64,000 nucleotides of DNA. Source: Cryobacterium ruanii (lineage in GTDB: Bacteria > Actinomycetota > Actinomycetes > Actinomycetales > Microbacteriaceae). A program made the position numbers and the translations under genes. Every line of letters starts with the position of its first letter. The stretch's first letter is position 1. Under the pieces are notes generated by a model. The model made no database searches. It had not been told where the DNA came from and saw nothing but the letters and a program-made list of their open reading frames with translations. The stretch lies in NCBI RefSeq assembly GCF_004404055.1, contig NZ_SOHK01000004.1, forward strand, positions 27,155-91,154, in the 5' to 3' direction. Below, one piece after another: positions 52,763 through 61,093 of the stretch.

Positions 52763-53656
52763 TTAGTCGAGCGTTGCGACGAATTCGTGCAGCCAGGGCT
52801 TGAGGTCGGCGCCGAGGTCGTCACGATCGACGGCGAGCTGCACGATGGCCTTGATGTAGTCGAGCCGGTCACCGGTGTCGTAGCGACGACCGCGAAAGAT
52901 GAGTCCGTACACGCCGCCGGTGCTCTGCGGGTTGACGGCCATCTCCTGCAGGGCATCGGTGAGCTGAATCTCGTTGCCCTTGCCGGGAGGCGTGTGTTCG
53001 AGGATATCGAAGACTTCGGGGCGCAGGACGTACCGGCCGATGATGGCCAGGTTGGACGGCGCATCTTCGCTACTGGGCTTCTCGACCAGGCCGGTGATGC
53101 GCACGACATCGGGATCGTCGGTGGCCTCGACCGCGGCCGCGCCATACATGTGAATCTGCGAGGGGTCGACCTCGAGCAGCGCCACGATGCTCGCACCGCG
53201 CTTGACCTGCTCCTCGAGCATGCGGGTCAGCAGCGGGTCGCGGGCATCGATGATGTCGTCACCGAGCAGCACCGCGAACGGCTCGTTGCCCACGTGCATA
53301 CGCGAGCGGAGCACGGCGTGGCCGAGGCCGCGCGGGTCACCCTGCCGTACGTAGTGGATGTCGGCGAGCTCGTTGGATTCGCGCACCTTGGCGAGCCGGG
53401 TCTGATCGCCCTTGCGTTCGAGCATCGCCTCGAGCTCGGTCATGCGGTCGAAGTGGTTCTCCAGGGCGTTCTTGTTGCGCCCGGTCACCATCAGTACGTC
53501 GCTGAGGCCGGCCGCGACGGCCTCTTCGACGACGTATTGAATGGCCGGCTTGTCGACAACGGGCAACATCTCCTTCGGCATCGCCTTGGTGGCCGGGAGG
53601 AAGCGTGTTCCGAGTCCAGCTGCGGGAATGACGGCTTTAGTTATCGGGGTACCCAT
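52763..53656 (-). CDS. galU: UTP--glucose-1-phosphate uridylyltransferase
   Basis: A 297-residue enzyme that makes UDP-glucose for envelope glycans. AVIPAAGLGTRFLPATKA (nucleotide loop), EMLPVVDKPAIQYVVEEAV, VLLGDDIIDA (metal Asp) and LVEKPSSEDAPSN. ATG 53656 is chosen: TAACCT (minus 53669-53664) is seven bases upstream, a leaderless promoter. A GTG at 53662 would be too close to that box. Divergent from the 5-FCL gene with overlapping core promoters. Confidence 0.95.
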   Translation of the reverse strand: MGTPITKAVIPAAGLGTRFLPATKAMPKEMLPVVDKPAIQYVVEEAVAAGLSDVLMVTGRNKNALENHFDRMTELEAMLERKGDQTRLAKVRESNELADIHYVRQGDPRGLGHAVLRSRMHVGNEPFAVLLGDDIIDARDPLLTRMLEEQVKRGASIVALLEVDPSQIHMYGAAAVEATDDPDVVRITGLVEKPSSEDAPSNLAIIGRYVLRPEVFDILEHTPPGKGNEIQLTDALQEMAVNPQSTGGVYGLIFRGRRYDTGDRLDYIKAIVQLAVDRDDLGADLKPWLHEFVATLD

Positions 53657-53663
53657 GGCCACT

Positions 53664-53683
53664 AGGTTAGCGGCAAGTAGGAT
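53664..53683. promoter_or_regulatory. back-to-back -10 boxes for galU and 5-FCL
   Basis: TAACCT on the minus strand (53669-53664) and TAGGAT on the plus strand (53678-53683) are eight bases apart and each lies seven bases from its start codon (53656 and 53691). The -35 of each must overlap the other gene's -10 or start. Confidence 0.5.
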
Positions 53684-53690
53684 GCCTTAT

Positions 53691-54269
53691 ATGGACTCCG
53701 ACACAGGTCATCGAAAGCGTGCGCTGAGAGCGGAACTACGCGAACGTCGCCAGAACCTGACCTCCTCGGAACGCGAAGCGGCTACGGCGGGCTTCACCGA
53801 AAACTTGCAAAGCCTCGTTCTCGACCTGTCAGCGCGGTCGATCTCCTGCTACCTGTCAGCACGCAATGAACCGGATACTCGACCTTTTCTCAACTGGGCC
53901 ACGGCAGAAGGCATCCGTATTCTGTTTCCAATTTCGCGCGAAGACGGCCTGCTCGATTGGACCGTCGGGACGAATGAGGAAGAATTCATGGGGATTTCCG
54001 GCATGCCCGAAGCCGTGGGCACACTGCTCGGCCCGATCGCCATCAATGACGTCGACCTCATCATTGTTCCGGCGGCGGCCGTCGACGAGTCTGGCCTGCG
54101 CATGGGTTGGGGTCGCGGCTATTTCGACAAGACCCTCGGCTCGATGGAGAGATGCCCGCCGGTTTACGCCGTCGTGTTCGACAGCGAATACCTCGAGGAA
54201 GTTCCCCGCGAGGTGCACGACCAGCCGGTCAACGGCCTCGTGACGCCGACTCGAATCATTGCTTTCTGA
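53691..54269 (+). CDS. 5-formyltetrahydrofolate cyclo-ligase
   Basis: A 192-residue enzyme that converts 5-formyl-THF to 5,10-methenyl-THF with ATP. KRALRAELRERRQNL (basic N-terminal helix), CYLSARNEPDTRPFL, ILFPISREDG, IIVPAAAVDESGLRMGWGRGYFD (ATP/Mg loop GxGxGYFD). ATG 53691 replaces longer in-frame starts, as it sits on its own -10 box and at the family N-terminus. Confidence 0.92.
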   Translation: MDSDTGHRKRALRAELRERRQNLTSSEREAATAGFTENLQSLVLDLSARSISCYLSARNEPDTRPFLNWATAEGIRILFPISREDGLLDWTVGTNEEEFMGISGMPEAVGTLLGPIAINDVDLIIVPAAAVDESGLRMGWGRGYFDKTLGSMERCPPVYAVVFDSEYLEEVPREVHDQPVNGLVTPTRIIAF

Positions 54270-54376
54270 CCGTTTTTATCGCCGGTGACACCCGTTCTGA
54301 ACCGGTGGGGGCTCCGGCGCGCATAACCTTAGTTCTGGCAGGCGTTTGCCTGTCGGCTCAACCAGCTGGAGATTCA

Positions 54377-54718
54377 GTGCCTACTTACTCTTACCGTTGC
54401 ACCGAGTGCGACACCGCCTTCGACATCCAGCAGGCCTTCACCGACCACTCGCTCACGGTGTGCCCCAGCTGCCAGGGAAAATTGCGCAAGGTGTTCTCCT
54501 CGATCGGCGTGACTTTCAGCGGCTCAGGTTTCTACAGCAACGACTCCAAGTCGGATTCCAAGCGGTCCAACCCGAATCTCGACCACAAGCCGAGCGAGAA
54601 ATCCGCCGAGAAGGGCGACTCGTCGGCGAGCAAGCCCGCCGAGAAGACGTCCAAGAGCACCCCCGCCAAGACGGAGTCCTCATCGCCTTCCTCCGTTCCG
54701 ACCGCAAAGGCGTCTTAG
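54377..54718 (+). CDS. FmdB-family zinc-ribbon protein with disordered tail
   Basis: A 113-residue protein. The zinc ribbon is in the first 55 residues: PTYSYRCTECDTAFDIQQ, then CPSCQGKLRKVFSSIGVTF, four Cys in CxxC pairs. The remaining 58 residues are Ser/Lys/Pro/Glu-rich and disordered. GTG 54377 follows GGAG by six bases. FmdB-type proteins are small regulators of unclear role; a serine-rich one next to 5-FCL is conserved in mycobacteria. Three bases before the mscL open frame. Confidence 0.85.
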   Translation: MPTYSYRCTECDTAFDIQQAFTDHSLTVCPSCQGKLRKVFSSIGVTFSGSGFYSNDSKSDSKRSNPNLDHKPSEKSAEKGDSSASKPAEKTSKSTPAKTESSSPSSVPTAKAS

Positions 54719-54769
54719 AGCATGGCGCTGACCAAGACGGTCTCCCAGGTCATTCGATTGGAGCACCCT

Positions 54770-55204
54770 GTGATCAACGGTTTCAAAGAATTCATCATGC
54801 GCGGCAACGTCATCGATCTTTCTGTCGCCGTCGTCATCGGTACGGCGTTCACCGCGCTCGTCACCGCCATCGTCACGAGCGTCTTCAACCCGCTCATCGC
54901 CGCGATCTTCAGCGCCGACTCGCTGGCCGGTGCCCTCGTGGTCACGTTGCCGAACAAGAGCGCGATTCTCTTTGGCGCCGTCATCGGCGCGCTCATCAAT
55001 TTTCTGCTGATCGCCGCCGTCGTCTACTTCGTGATCGTGTTGCCGCTCAACAAGCTCAAGGAAGCACAGGATCGGCGGCGCGCCGCCGGTGTCCCATCCG
55101 CTGTGGTGCCCCACCCAACCACCGAACTCGACCTGCTCACCGAGATTCGCGACCTGCTGGCTCAGAACGCCGCAGCGGCTCCCGAGCAGGGGCCCAAGCA
55201 CTAG
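54770..55204 (+). CDS. mscL: large-conductance mechanosensitive channel
   Basis: A 144-residue channel subunit. GFKEFIMRGNVIDLSVAVVIGTAF (amphipathic helix and TM1, in parts), PLIAAIFS, and TM2 in LFGAVIGALINFLLIAAVVYF. TELDLLTEIRDLL is the C-terminal bundle helix. It opens under membrane tension to release solutes. GTG 54770 with GGAG six bases upstream gives the standard N-terminus; ATG 54722 would add 16 atypical residues. Confidence 0.92.
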   Translation: MINGFKEFIMRGNVIDLSVAVVIGTAFTALVTAIVTSVFNPLIAAIFSADSLAGALVVTLPNKSAILFGAVIGALINFLLIAAVVYFVIVLPLNKLKEAQDRRRAAGVPSAVVPHPTTELDLLTEIRDLLAQNAAAAPEQGPKH

Positions 55205-55207
55205 CGA

Positions 55208-55426
55208 CTACCAGTGCGGCGGGCGATCCTGCCGCAACCGTGCCTCGTTCGCGCTGGGTGCGCTTCCGGTGTGCGCCACGCCTCCCTCTTCACGCAGCAC
55301 CGGCGGGTGCGGGTTGGGATCGGTATCCGGTGCCGGCAGCAGCTTGGCGCGCCGAGCGTTGCCCGCAGCTTTCACGACCGGCTGGCGTGCCGTGCCCAGG
55401 CGCGGCACGGCATCAGGAGTGGTCAC
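55208..55426 (-). CDS. small Pro/Arg-rich protein coupled to the helicase-like gene
   Basis: A 72-residue, disordered-looking protein (PAPDTDPNPHPPVLREEGG in the middle, ending RLRQDRPPHW). Its ATG overlaps the stop of the 1,260-residue helicase-like gene by four bases, so the two are translationally coupled. No cysteine or membrane segment. I recall similar short proteins ending in PPH plus an aromatic next to such helicases in related actinobacteria, but cannot verify. Function unknown; a partner of the helicase-like protein is likely. Confidence 0.65.
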   Translation of the reverse strand: MTTPDAVPRLGTARQPVVKAAGNARRAKLLPAPDTDPNPHPPVLREEGGVAHTGSAPSANEARLRQDRPPHW

Positions 55427-58400
55427 GCGCCGGGCCGTTTCGGGGCGATCGTGGGAGCATCACCACTGGCGAACGCGCGGGGGGCGGCGTCCGCTTGAGG
55501 AACGCCCGCGATCGCGGCCACGCGTGCCGCGACGGCGTCGGGGTTGCTGAACAGTTCGAAGCTGTGCACGCGCAGGTAGTGCCAGCCGAGGCGGCGCAGC
55601 ACTTCGGGCCGCAGCCGCAGGGACTCGCGCAGGCTCGCGCGATTGACGACGGCATCCGTTTCGACGACGATCGCTCGGGTGCCGTAGGAAGCGGCGAGAG
55701 CGAGCTTGCCGCGGTGGCCGAGGCGCACGGTGAGGCCCAGCTTTCTGAGGCGACCACCGAGGTCGACGAGCATGGCCTCACTCGCGTCGGGAACCTGCAC
55801 CTCGTCACGACGAGCTTCGGTTTCGCTCAGCACCTGCGACAGCGCGAGAATTCCGTGGCGCTGACGATCCTCGTCGATATCGGCCGGGCGAAAGCACGAG
55901 ACGATGTCGAGCGCACGGCGAGCGCGGGTCATGCCGATCGCGAGCAGGCGTTCGCCGCCGGGCTCGCCGAGCGATCCGAAGTTCGACAGCAGGCGCCCGT
56001 GCGGGGTGCGGCCGTAGCCAATCGAGAAGATGACCCGGTCGCGGCTCTGCGCTACGGCCTGCTCGAGGGTGAGCACCGTGAACGGTTCGCTGCGGTCCTT
56101 CAGTATGAAGTCCGAGAGGTCGGTTCGCTTCGCGAACGCGGCCAGCACGGCCTGCTGCACGCGCACGGCGTGGCGGGTGCTCGCGGTGATCACCATGAGG
56201 GATTCGCGAGGGCGTTTCGACGCGTGGTCGAGTACGAGGTCGACGACCTTCACGACTTCTGCGTCAACACTCTCGATGGCGCCGCTGTCGGCGTCGGGCA
56301 TGCCGCGGCCGCCGGCTACATAGTTGATGGTGAGGCTGCCGTGACCGAGAAAGCTGCCGGCCCAGGGCAGGGAATCGATGCGTCCGCCGTAGAAGCGGTG
56401 ATTGACGAGCTCGGCGAGGTCTTCCCCGCCGGCCCGGTAGCTGCGGGTGAGCGTGAGAGTCGGCAGCAGTTCGCCGAGGCGGGCCAGGGCGGAGTCGGCG
56501 TGCAGGGCGTCGACCGACACCTCGGGAGCCGTGGTCTCCCCCGAGCCGATAATGCCGGTCTCGAACGATGACGGGGTCTGGGTGACCGGGTCGCCGAACG
56601 CCACGATCTGGCGGCCGCGGCGAATGGCGCCGACGTTTTCGGCGAGGGTCGTGGCGCCGGCGTCGACCAGCAGCACGGTGTCGAAGGTGATCTGGTCGCT
56701 TATGCCGGCGATTTCGTAGGGCGAGGCAAGCCAGACCGGGGCGAGCACACGGCCAAGATGCGGGGCGACTTCGTTGAGCCGGGCCGGGGTCGCGCGGTCG
56801 GCGCGCAGCAGTCGACGCAGCTGGTCGGCCTCCTCGGGAAAGTCGACGACGCCGATCTTCCAGGTCTCGGCAAGCAGCCAGGCCAGCAGCTTGCCGGTAG
56901 CGGATGCGTGAGCCTCGTCGACGAGTTTGAAATCGGCTTCGAGGCGGTCCAGTACCTGGGTGTTGGCGTTCAGCAGCGCTCGGTCGCTCGCGAGCATGAT
57001 CTCGAGAACGGACTGCCACCACGCCAGTTCCAGCTCGGCGGCCACGTTCTCCTCCGAGACGTGGCGATGGGACAGATCGGTCATGAGCGGGTCGAGGTTG
57101 TGCTCGCGTAACGTCGCCAGCAGCGCCGTGCGCTCGTGCAGGTTGGCGAGCACCTCGCTTTCCGCGGCGAGACCGGAGATCATCGAGACGAGCTCGCCGA
57201 TCTGGCGCCCGGCCAGGGCGCGCGACGTTCCACTGGCGCCGAGCGGAATGTCGAGCAGGCCAAGGTCTTCGGAGACGCGTTGAAAAGCGACGTGCACATC
57301 GTTGATGCCGACCGGCACCTCGGGGGTGACGCCGGCGGCCGCGTAGCGCTGCCAGAGCGTGCGCTGGTTTTGAATGCGGCGCAGGCTCTCGTTCATGTCG
57401 GTGACCCGCACGCCGGGGCGCTGGTACTCCTCGGCGAGCTTGCGCAGCCGACGCCGGCTGGCCGAACTCATCTCGGACGATTCGCGGCGCGATGAGGTGG
57501 CGGCGATCAGCTCGGTGAGCGACCGGTCGAATACACCGGGCTGGAATTTGTCGAGGGTCTCCCGAATGTCCAGCAGCAGGCGCAGGTAGATGCCGAGTTC
57601 GTTGATCGTCTCGAACGGGCGCAGCCGGGTTTGCCCGATCAGGCCGTTGGCCCGTTCGAGCAGCCGCGGCAGTTCGATCTGGTTGATGCGCTTGGCAAGC
57701 TGGTGCGAGTTGGAGGCATCCGCTGTGGAGGTGAATGAGGCGCCATACCAGGGCGAGTCGCCGGGACCATAGCGGAATTCGCCGAGAATGGCGGCCTTGA
57801 TCAGCGTGTCGGCGGCCGCCGAACGAGAGTGGGCGAGCAGTTCGAGGGCGTGCCGGTCGAGGCGGGCCGTCGTCGACGGCGGTTCGGGCAGCTGGGCGAG
57901 CCGGGCGAGTTCACCGAGGGCGTCGAGCACCGAAACGCCGAGGGCAGAGTCGCGGCGGGTAAGGGCTGACCGATAGTCGAGCAGCACCTTGCGCAGGCGA
58001 ACGAGCGCATCGTCGACGTCGCCAACCCGTGGCTGGGCGGCTTTCTCGTTTCGGGTGATGGACTGGATCAGGTCGCGGCGCAGGGTGCGCGGGGTCACGG
58101 CGATGCCGGGCAGACCTACCTGCACGAGGCGGCCGTGGATGCCGTCAAGGCTCGACCGGCGGGCGCTCACTACGAGCACACGCTTGTGCTGGGCTACAAG
58201 CGAGCCGATCGCGTTGACGATGGTCTGGGTGCCGCCGGTACCCGGCAGTGTCTTCACGACGAGGGAGTTGCCGGCCGCGATCTGCGCGACGACGTTCTCC
58301 TGCTCGGGGTCGGCGTCGCCGAGCAGCGTGTCGGTGGCCGGCGGGCGGGCATCCTGCCCGATCGGAACCACCGGGTTGTAGGCCGTCTCGATATTGCGCT

Positions 58401-59205
58401 TCGCGGTCATGTTGCCGGCGACGGCGTCGAGCAGCGGATGGTCGAGGTTGGACGCGTCAGCGGCCAGCGCCTGCCCGCAAGAGGCGAATGACGACACGAC
58501 GAGGCGGGGCACGACGTTGAACCAGGGAAGGTGCGAGGTCAGGCCGCGCAGGCGGTCGATGACGGGCTGCGGTTTGAACGCACCGTTGGTCACGGCGAGC
58601 GCCACGAATGCATCAGCATCGAGCACGATCTGAAACTGGTCTTTCAGGGCGCGGGCGAGTTCGGGGTTGAGAAAGGGCTGGCCCTTGAGCTTGAGCTCGT
58701 AGTCGCGGCCGTACCGACGGATGGCAAGGGGGCGCAACAGCACCGGGGCGCTGTAATCGACGTCCTGATAGCGCCACTCGGCGAGTCCGATGGCAAGATT
58801 GACCGATTCGATGCCGCGCATGGAGCGCAGTTCGATGCCCTTCTGGGTGATCTCGTTCGCGGCCAGGCGGGCGTTGCGCAGCGCGAGTTCGTCACGAATG
58901 AGGTTGGACAGCAGGGTGGTCTTGCCGATGATGAACTGCGGCAGTCCACCGGGATGCGTGGCGCTGAGCTCGATGCGGGTGCGGGCTTCGTCGGTGAAGT
59001 GCAGCAGCGGGGAACGGCCGCCGAGCGCCGCAAGCTCGTCGCGCCAGCGCTGCCAGACCGGCTCGGCGATGTTCCCGGCAGTGAAGGCCGGGTCGCCCAG
59101 ACTGAGGTTGTGTGGACTGGTCACGTTTTGCGGGTCGACGACGGGCACGTCCAGGTACTTGGAAAGCACGTCGTCGTCGTCTTGTTTTCTATCGAGGTGC
59201 CACAC
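55423..59205 (-). CDS. SF1-helicase-like protein with degenerate Walker motifs and C-terminal nuclease-like domain
   Basis: A 1,260-residue protein. N-terminal region (about 1-250) resembles DUF4011. The helicase core begins with DADPEQENVVAQIAAGNSLVV. Walker A-like PGTGGTQT (about 317-324) lacks the Lys of GxGK[ST]; Walker B-like TVLLVDAGATT (about 845) lacks the catalytic Glu of DEAxQ. Later motifs persist: AFGDPVTQTPSSF, TLTRSYRAGGEDLAELVNHRFYGG and MTRARRALD (about 1097). The end (AIVVETDAVVN, LGWHYLRVHSFELFSN) looks like the Vsr/MTES-type endonuclease fold. GTG 59205 has TAGGGT six bases upstream. Role in DNA processing or defence is inferred; ATPase activity is doubtful. Confidence 0.8.
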   Translation of the reverse strand: MWHLDRKQDDDDVLSKYLDVPVVDPQNVTSPHNLSLGDPAFTAGNIAEPVWQRWRDELAALGGRSPLLHFTDEARTRIELSATHPGGLPQFIIGKTTLLSNLIRDELALRNARLAANEITQKGIELRSMRGIESVNLAIGLAEWRYQDVDYSAPVLLRPLAIRRYGRDYELKLKGQPFLNPELARALKDQFQIVLDADAFVALAVTNGAFKPQPVIDRLRGLTSHLPWFNVVPRLVVSSFASCGQALAADASNLDHPLLDAVAGNMTAKRNIETAYNPVVPIGQDARPPATDTLLGDADPEQENVVAQIAAGNSLVVKTLPGTGGTQTIVNAIGSLVAQHKRVLVVSARRSSLDGIHGRLVQVGLPGIAVTPRTLRRDLIQSITRNEKAAQPRVGDVDDALVRLRKVLLDYRSALTRRDSALGVSVLDALGELARLAQLPEPPSTTARLDRHALELLAHSRSAAADTLIKAAILGEFRYGPGDSPWYGASFTSTADASNSHQLAKRINQIELPRLLERANGLIGQTRLRPFETINELGIYLRLLLDIRETLDKFQPGVFDRSLTELIAATSSRRESSEMSSASRRRLRKLAEEYQRPGVRVTDMNESLRRIQNQRTLWQRYAAAGVTPEVPVGINDVHVAFQRVSEDLGLLDIPLGASGTSRALAGRQIGELVSMISGLAAESEVLANLHERTALLATLREHNLDPLMTDLSHRHVSEENVAAELELAWWQSVLEIMLASDRALLNANTQVLDRLEADFKLVDEAHASATGKLLAWLLAETWKIGVVDFPEEADQLRRLLRADRATPARLNEVAPHLGRVLAPVWLASPYEIAGISDQITFDTVLLVDAGATTLAENVGAIRRGRQIVAFGDPVTQTPSSFETGIIGSGETTAPEVSVDALHADSALARLGELLPTLTLTRSYRAGGEDLAELVNHRFYGGRIDSLPWAGSFLGHGSLTINYVAGGRGMPDADSGAIESVDAEVVKVVDLVLDHASKRPRESLMVITASTRHAVRVQQAVLAAFAKRTDLSDFILKDRSEPFTVLTLEQAVAQSRDRVIFSIGYGRTPHGRLLSNFGSLGEPGGERLLAIGMTRARRALDIVSCFRPADIDEDRQRHGILALSQVLSETEARRDEVQVPDASEAMLVDLGGRLRKLGLTVRLGHRGKLALAASYGTRAIVVETDAVVNRASLRESLRLRPEVLRRLGWHYLRVHSFELFSNPDAVAARVAAIAGVPQADAAPRAFASGDAPTIAPKRPGA

Positions 59206-59211
59206 AGGGCT

Positions 59212-59217
59212 ACCCTA
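59212..59217 (-). promoter_or_regulatory. -10 box of a leaderless helicase-gene promoter
   Basis: TAGGGT on the minus strand ends six bases before GTG 59205. No Shine-Dalgarno. Confidence 0.5.
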
Positions 59218-59220
59218 AGT

Positions 59221-59239
59221 GGCAAAACACCGGTTTGCC
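59221..59239 (-). terminator. hairpin between corA and the helicase-like gene
   Basis: GGCAAA (59221-59226) pairs with TTTGCC (59234-59239) around a 7-base loop. It lies downstream of corA on the minus strand and overlaps the likely -35 region of the helicase-like gene, so it may be a terminator, an operator or both. Confidence 0.35.
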
Positions 59240-59284
59240 CTGAGGCGGCCGGGGTTTCGCGCGTTTGTGCCCCAATCTGGCGGT

Positions 59285-60301
59285 TCATAGCCAGTCCCGT
59301 CGTTTGAACACCACATACAGGCTGACACCCATCGCGAGCATCAGACCGAGGGCGAAGGGATAGCCCAGGGTCCAGTGCAACTCGGGCATATGGTCGAAAT
59401 TCATGCCGTAAACGGTGCCGACCAGCGTCGGTGCGAACAGAATGGCGGCCCAGCTGGAGATCTTCTTGACCTCTTCACTCTGGGCCAGGCTGGTCTCCGA
59501 CAGGTGCCGCATCTCGTCGTTCTGCCGCTGGCCGACCAGGGTGCTGTGCACGGTGAGTGCGTTCTGCAGCAGTTGTCGAAACGCGTCGCCCCGCTCCACG
59601 ACCCGCAGGGTGTGGTCGAGCACGTCACGCAGGTGCCGGTGCAGTTCCAAATCGACGTTGTATTTATCGAAGCCGCGCTGCATCGACTCGAACATGGTCA
59701 CCAGCGGCTGGGTGGCCCGCTGAAACTCGATCACCTCACGGGACAGGGCGTAGATGCGCCGGGAAACCTCCGGGTCACCGTCGAACAGCTGGTCTTCGAT
59801 CTCATCGATGTCGTTTTCGAGACCAGCCACGACCGGCCCGTACTCGTCGACGACTTGGTCGAGAATGGCGTAGAGCACTGCTTCCGGACCGAGGGCGAGC
59901 AGATGCGGCGTCTGCTCCATACGCTCCCGCACCTGCGCGAGGTTGGGCGATTCTGCATGGCGAATGGTCACGACGAAATCCGGACCGACGAACACGTGTA
60001 GCTCACCGAACTCGACGCGTTCCTCGTCGTCCACATAACGGGCCGGGCGCAGCACTACAAACAGGATGTCGCCGTAGCGCTCGATTTTCGACCTCTGGTG
60101 ACCGGCCAGCGCGTCTTCCACGGCCAAATGGTGCAGGCTAAATTCGGTGGCGACGGCCCGCACCTCCTTCTCGCTTGGCCGGTACAGCCCGATCCAGGCA
60201 AAACCCTCGTTCTCCTTCATGACTTCGAAGGTTTCATCGAGAGAGTGGGGGGTGGATACTCGATGCCCATCTACATAGACCGCGTTATCAACCAGCGCCA
60301 T
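59285..60301 (-). CDS. corA: magnesium/cobalt transporter CorA
   Basis: A 338-residue pentameric divalent-cation channel subunit. The large N-terminal cytosolic domain has VEDALAGHQRSKIERYGDI and FGELHVFVGPDFVVTIRH. A long coiled coil follows (about 150-280), then TM1 with the YGMNF pore motif, the MPELHWTLGYPFALG loop and TM2 ending KRRDWL. All expected features present. Divergent from the PPTase gene across 62 bases. Confidence 0.93.
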   Translation of the reverse strand: MALVDNAVYVDGHRVSTPHSLDETFEVMKENEGFAWIGLYRPSEKEVRAVATEFSLHHLAVEDALAGHQRSKIERYGDILFVVLRPARYVDDEERVEFGELHVFVGPDFVVTIRHAESPNLAQVRERMEQTPHLLALGPEAVLYAILDQVVDEYGPVVAGLENDIDEIEDQLFDGDPEVSRRIYALSREVIEFQRATQPLVTMFESMQRGFDKYNVDLELHRHLRDVLDHTLRVVERGDAFRQLLQNALTVHSTLVGQRQNDEMRHLSETSLAQSEEVKKISSWAAILFAPTLVGTVYGMNFDHMPELHWTLGYPFALGLMLAMGVSLYVVFKRRDWL

Positions 60302-60351
60302 CGGCTCTCCTTGTTCGATCCTCTAGTGTGCCACCCGAGCGGGCTCCCCGG

Positions 60352-60357
60352 TAACGT
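60352..60357 (+). promoter_or_regulatory. -10 box of a leaderless PPTase promoter
   Basis: TAACGT ends six bases before GTG 60364; no Shine-Dalgarno. Confidence 0.55.
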
Positions 60358-60363
60358 TCAAGG

Positions 60364-60978
60364 GTGACGCAAACGGATGTCTTCCTTTTCGTGGCTCCGC
60401 GCGCGCCGCTCCCCGAGGCCGATCGTCTACGGCTCGCCGCCGCCGTCGCCCTGGCCTGTCCGGAGCGCGGCCCGGTCGCCATCGAACAGCGCTGCGAGCG
60501 CTGCGGTGGTTCTCATGGCCGCCCGCTGGTGCTCGCGCCGAGCGGAGTCCAGCTCAGTCTGAGCCGGGCCGGCGATGTCGTGGTCGTGGCCGTGTCGCTG
60601 AGCGGGCCGATCGGCGTCGACGTTGAGAGCATCGGGGCGGTCGGCCGCGCCGGGTTCGACGATGTCGCGTTCAACGACCTCGAACGGGTAGCGCTGCACT
60701 CGGTTCCCGCGCACGCACGCGACCAGGCGCGCGCCGAACTCTGGACGGCGAAGGAAGCGGTGCTCAAGCTGTCCGGTCGGGGGCTGACGGTGGACCCGCG
60801 AGAGCTGACCGTGGAGTTGCGGGGCGGCGCGGCATCCGCTGTGCTGAGCTGGCCGGGAACCACCCTCGATCTCGGCCAGTTGCACCTCGAGAGCTTCGAC
60901 GCGGGCCCCGGTCTGGTCGGCACGCTCGCCGTGCTCGGCGCAACACCGCCGCAGCTCGAACTGCGCCGAGAGGTGTGA
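60364..60978 (+). CDS. 4'-phosphopantetheinyl transferase
   Basis: A 204-residue Sfp-superfamily enzyme that attaches phosphopantetheine from CoA to a carrier-protein serine. GVDVE (residues 84-88) and WTAKEAVLKLSGRGL (127 on) hold the Mg and CoA residues; CERCGGSHGRP (44-54) is the conserved N-terminal segment. It lies near an M1 aminopeptidase and a Pls/PosA-like megaprotein whose adenylation-carrier part lies beyond the right edge, so that carrier is its likely client. Single gene; start GTG sits on its own -10 box. Confidence 0.92.
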   Translation: MTQTDVFLFVAPRAPLPEADRLRLAAAVALACPERGPVAIEQRCERCGGSHGRPLVLAPSGVQLSLSRAGDVVVVAVSLSGPIGVDVESIGAVGRAGFDDVAFNDLERVALHSVPAHARDQARAELWTAKEAVLKLSGRGLTVDPRELTVELRGGAASAVLSWPGTTLDLGQLHLESFDAGPGLVGTLAVLGATPPQLELRREV

Positions 60979-61041
60979 GGCTCGGCGGCGTGCGCCAGCC
61001 ACGGCAACGGATGCCGGCCCGATCGCAACCACCCGTTTCAC

Positions 61042-61086
61042 GCTGCGCGGAAGTTGAGCGCAGCAGTGCGGCCGCGGCGGCACTGC
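61042..61086. terminator. overlapping hairpins between convergent genes
   Basis: GCTGCGC (61042-61048) pairs with GCGCAGC (61058-61064), and GCAGTGC (61063-61069) pairs with GCACTGC (61080-61086). The two stems share bases 61063-61064. They lie between the PPTase gene and the converging M1 peptidase gene and probably end transcription from one or both sides. Confidence 0.45.
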
Positions 61087-61093
61087 TTCACGC

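Noticed and set aside
54346..56571. 741-codon plus-strand frame
   Set aside because: Crosses the FmdB and mscL genes out of frame and the helicase-like gene in antisense; composition typical of a GC-rich shadow.
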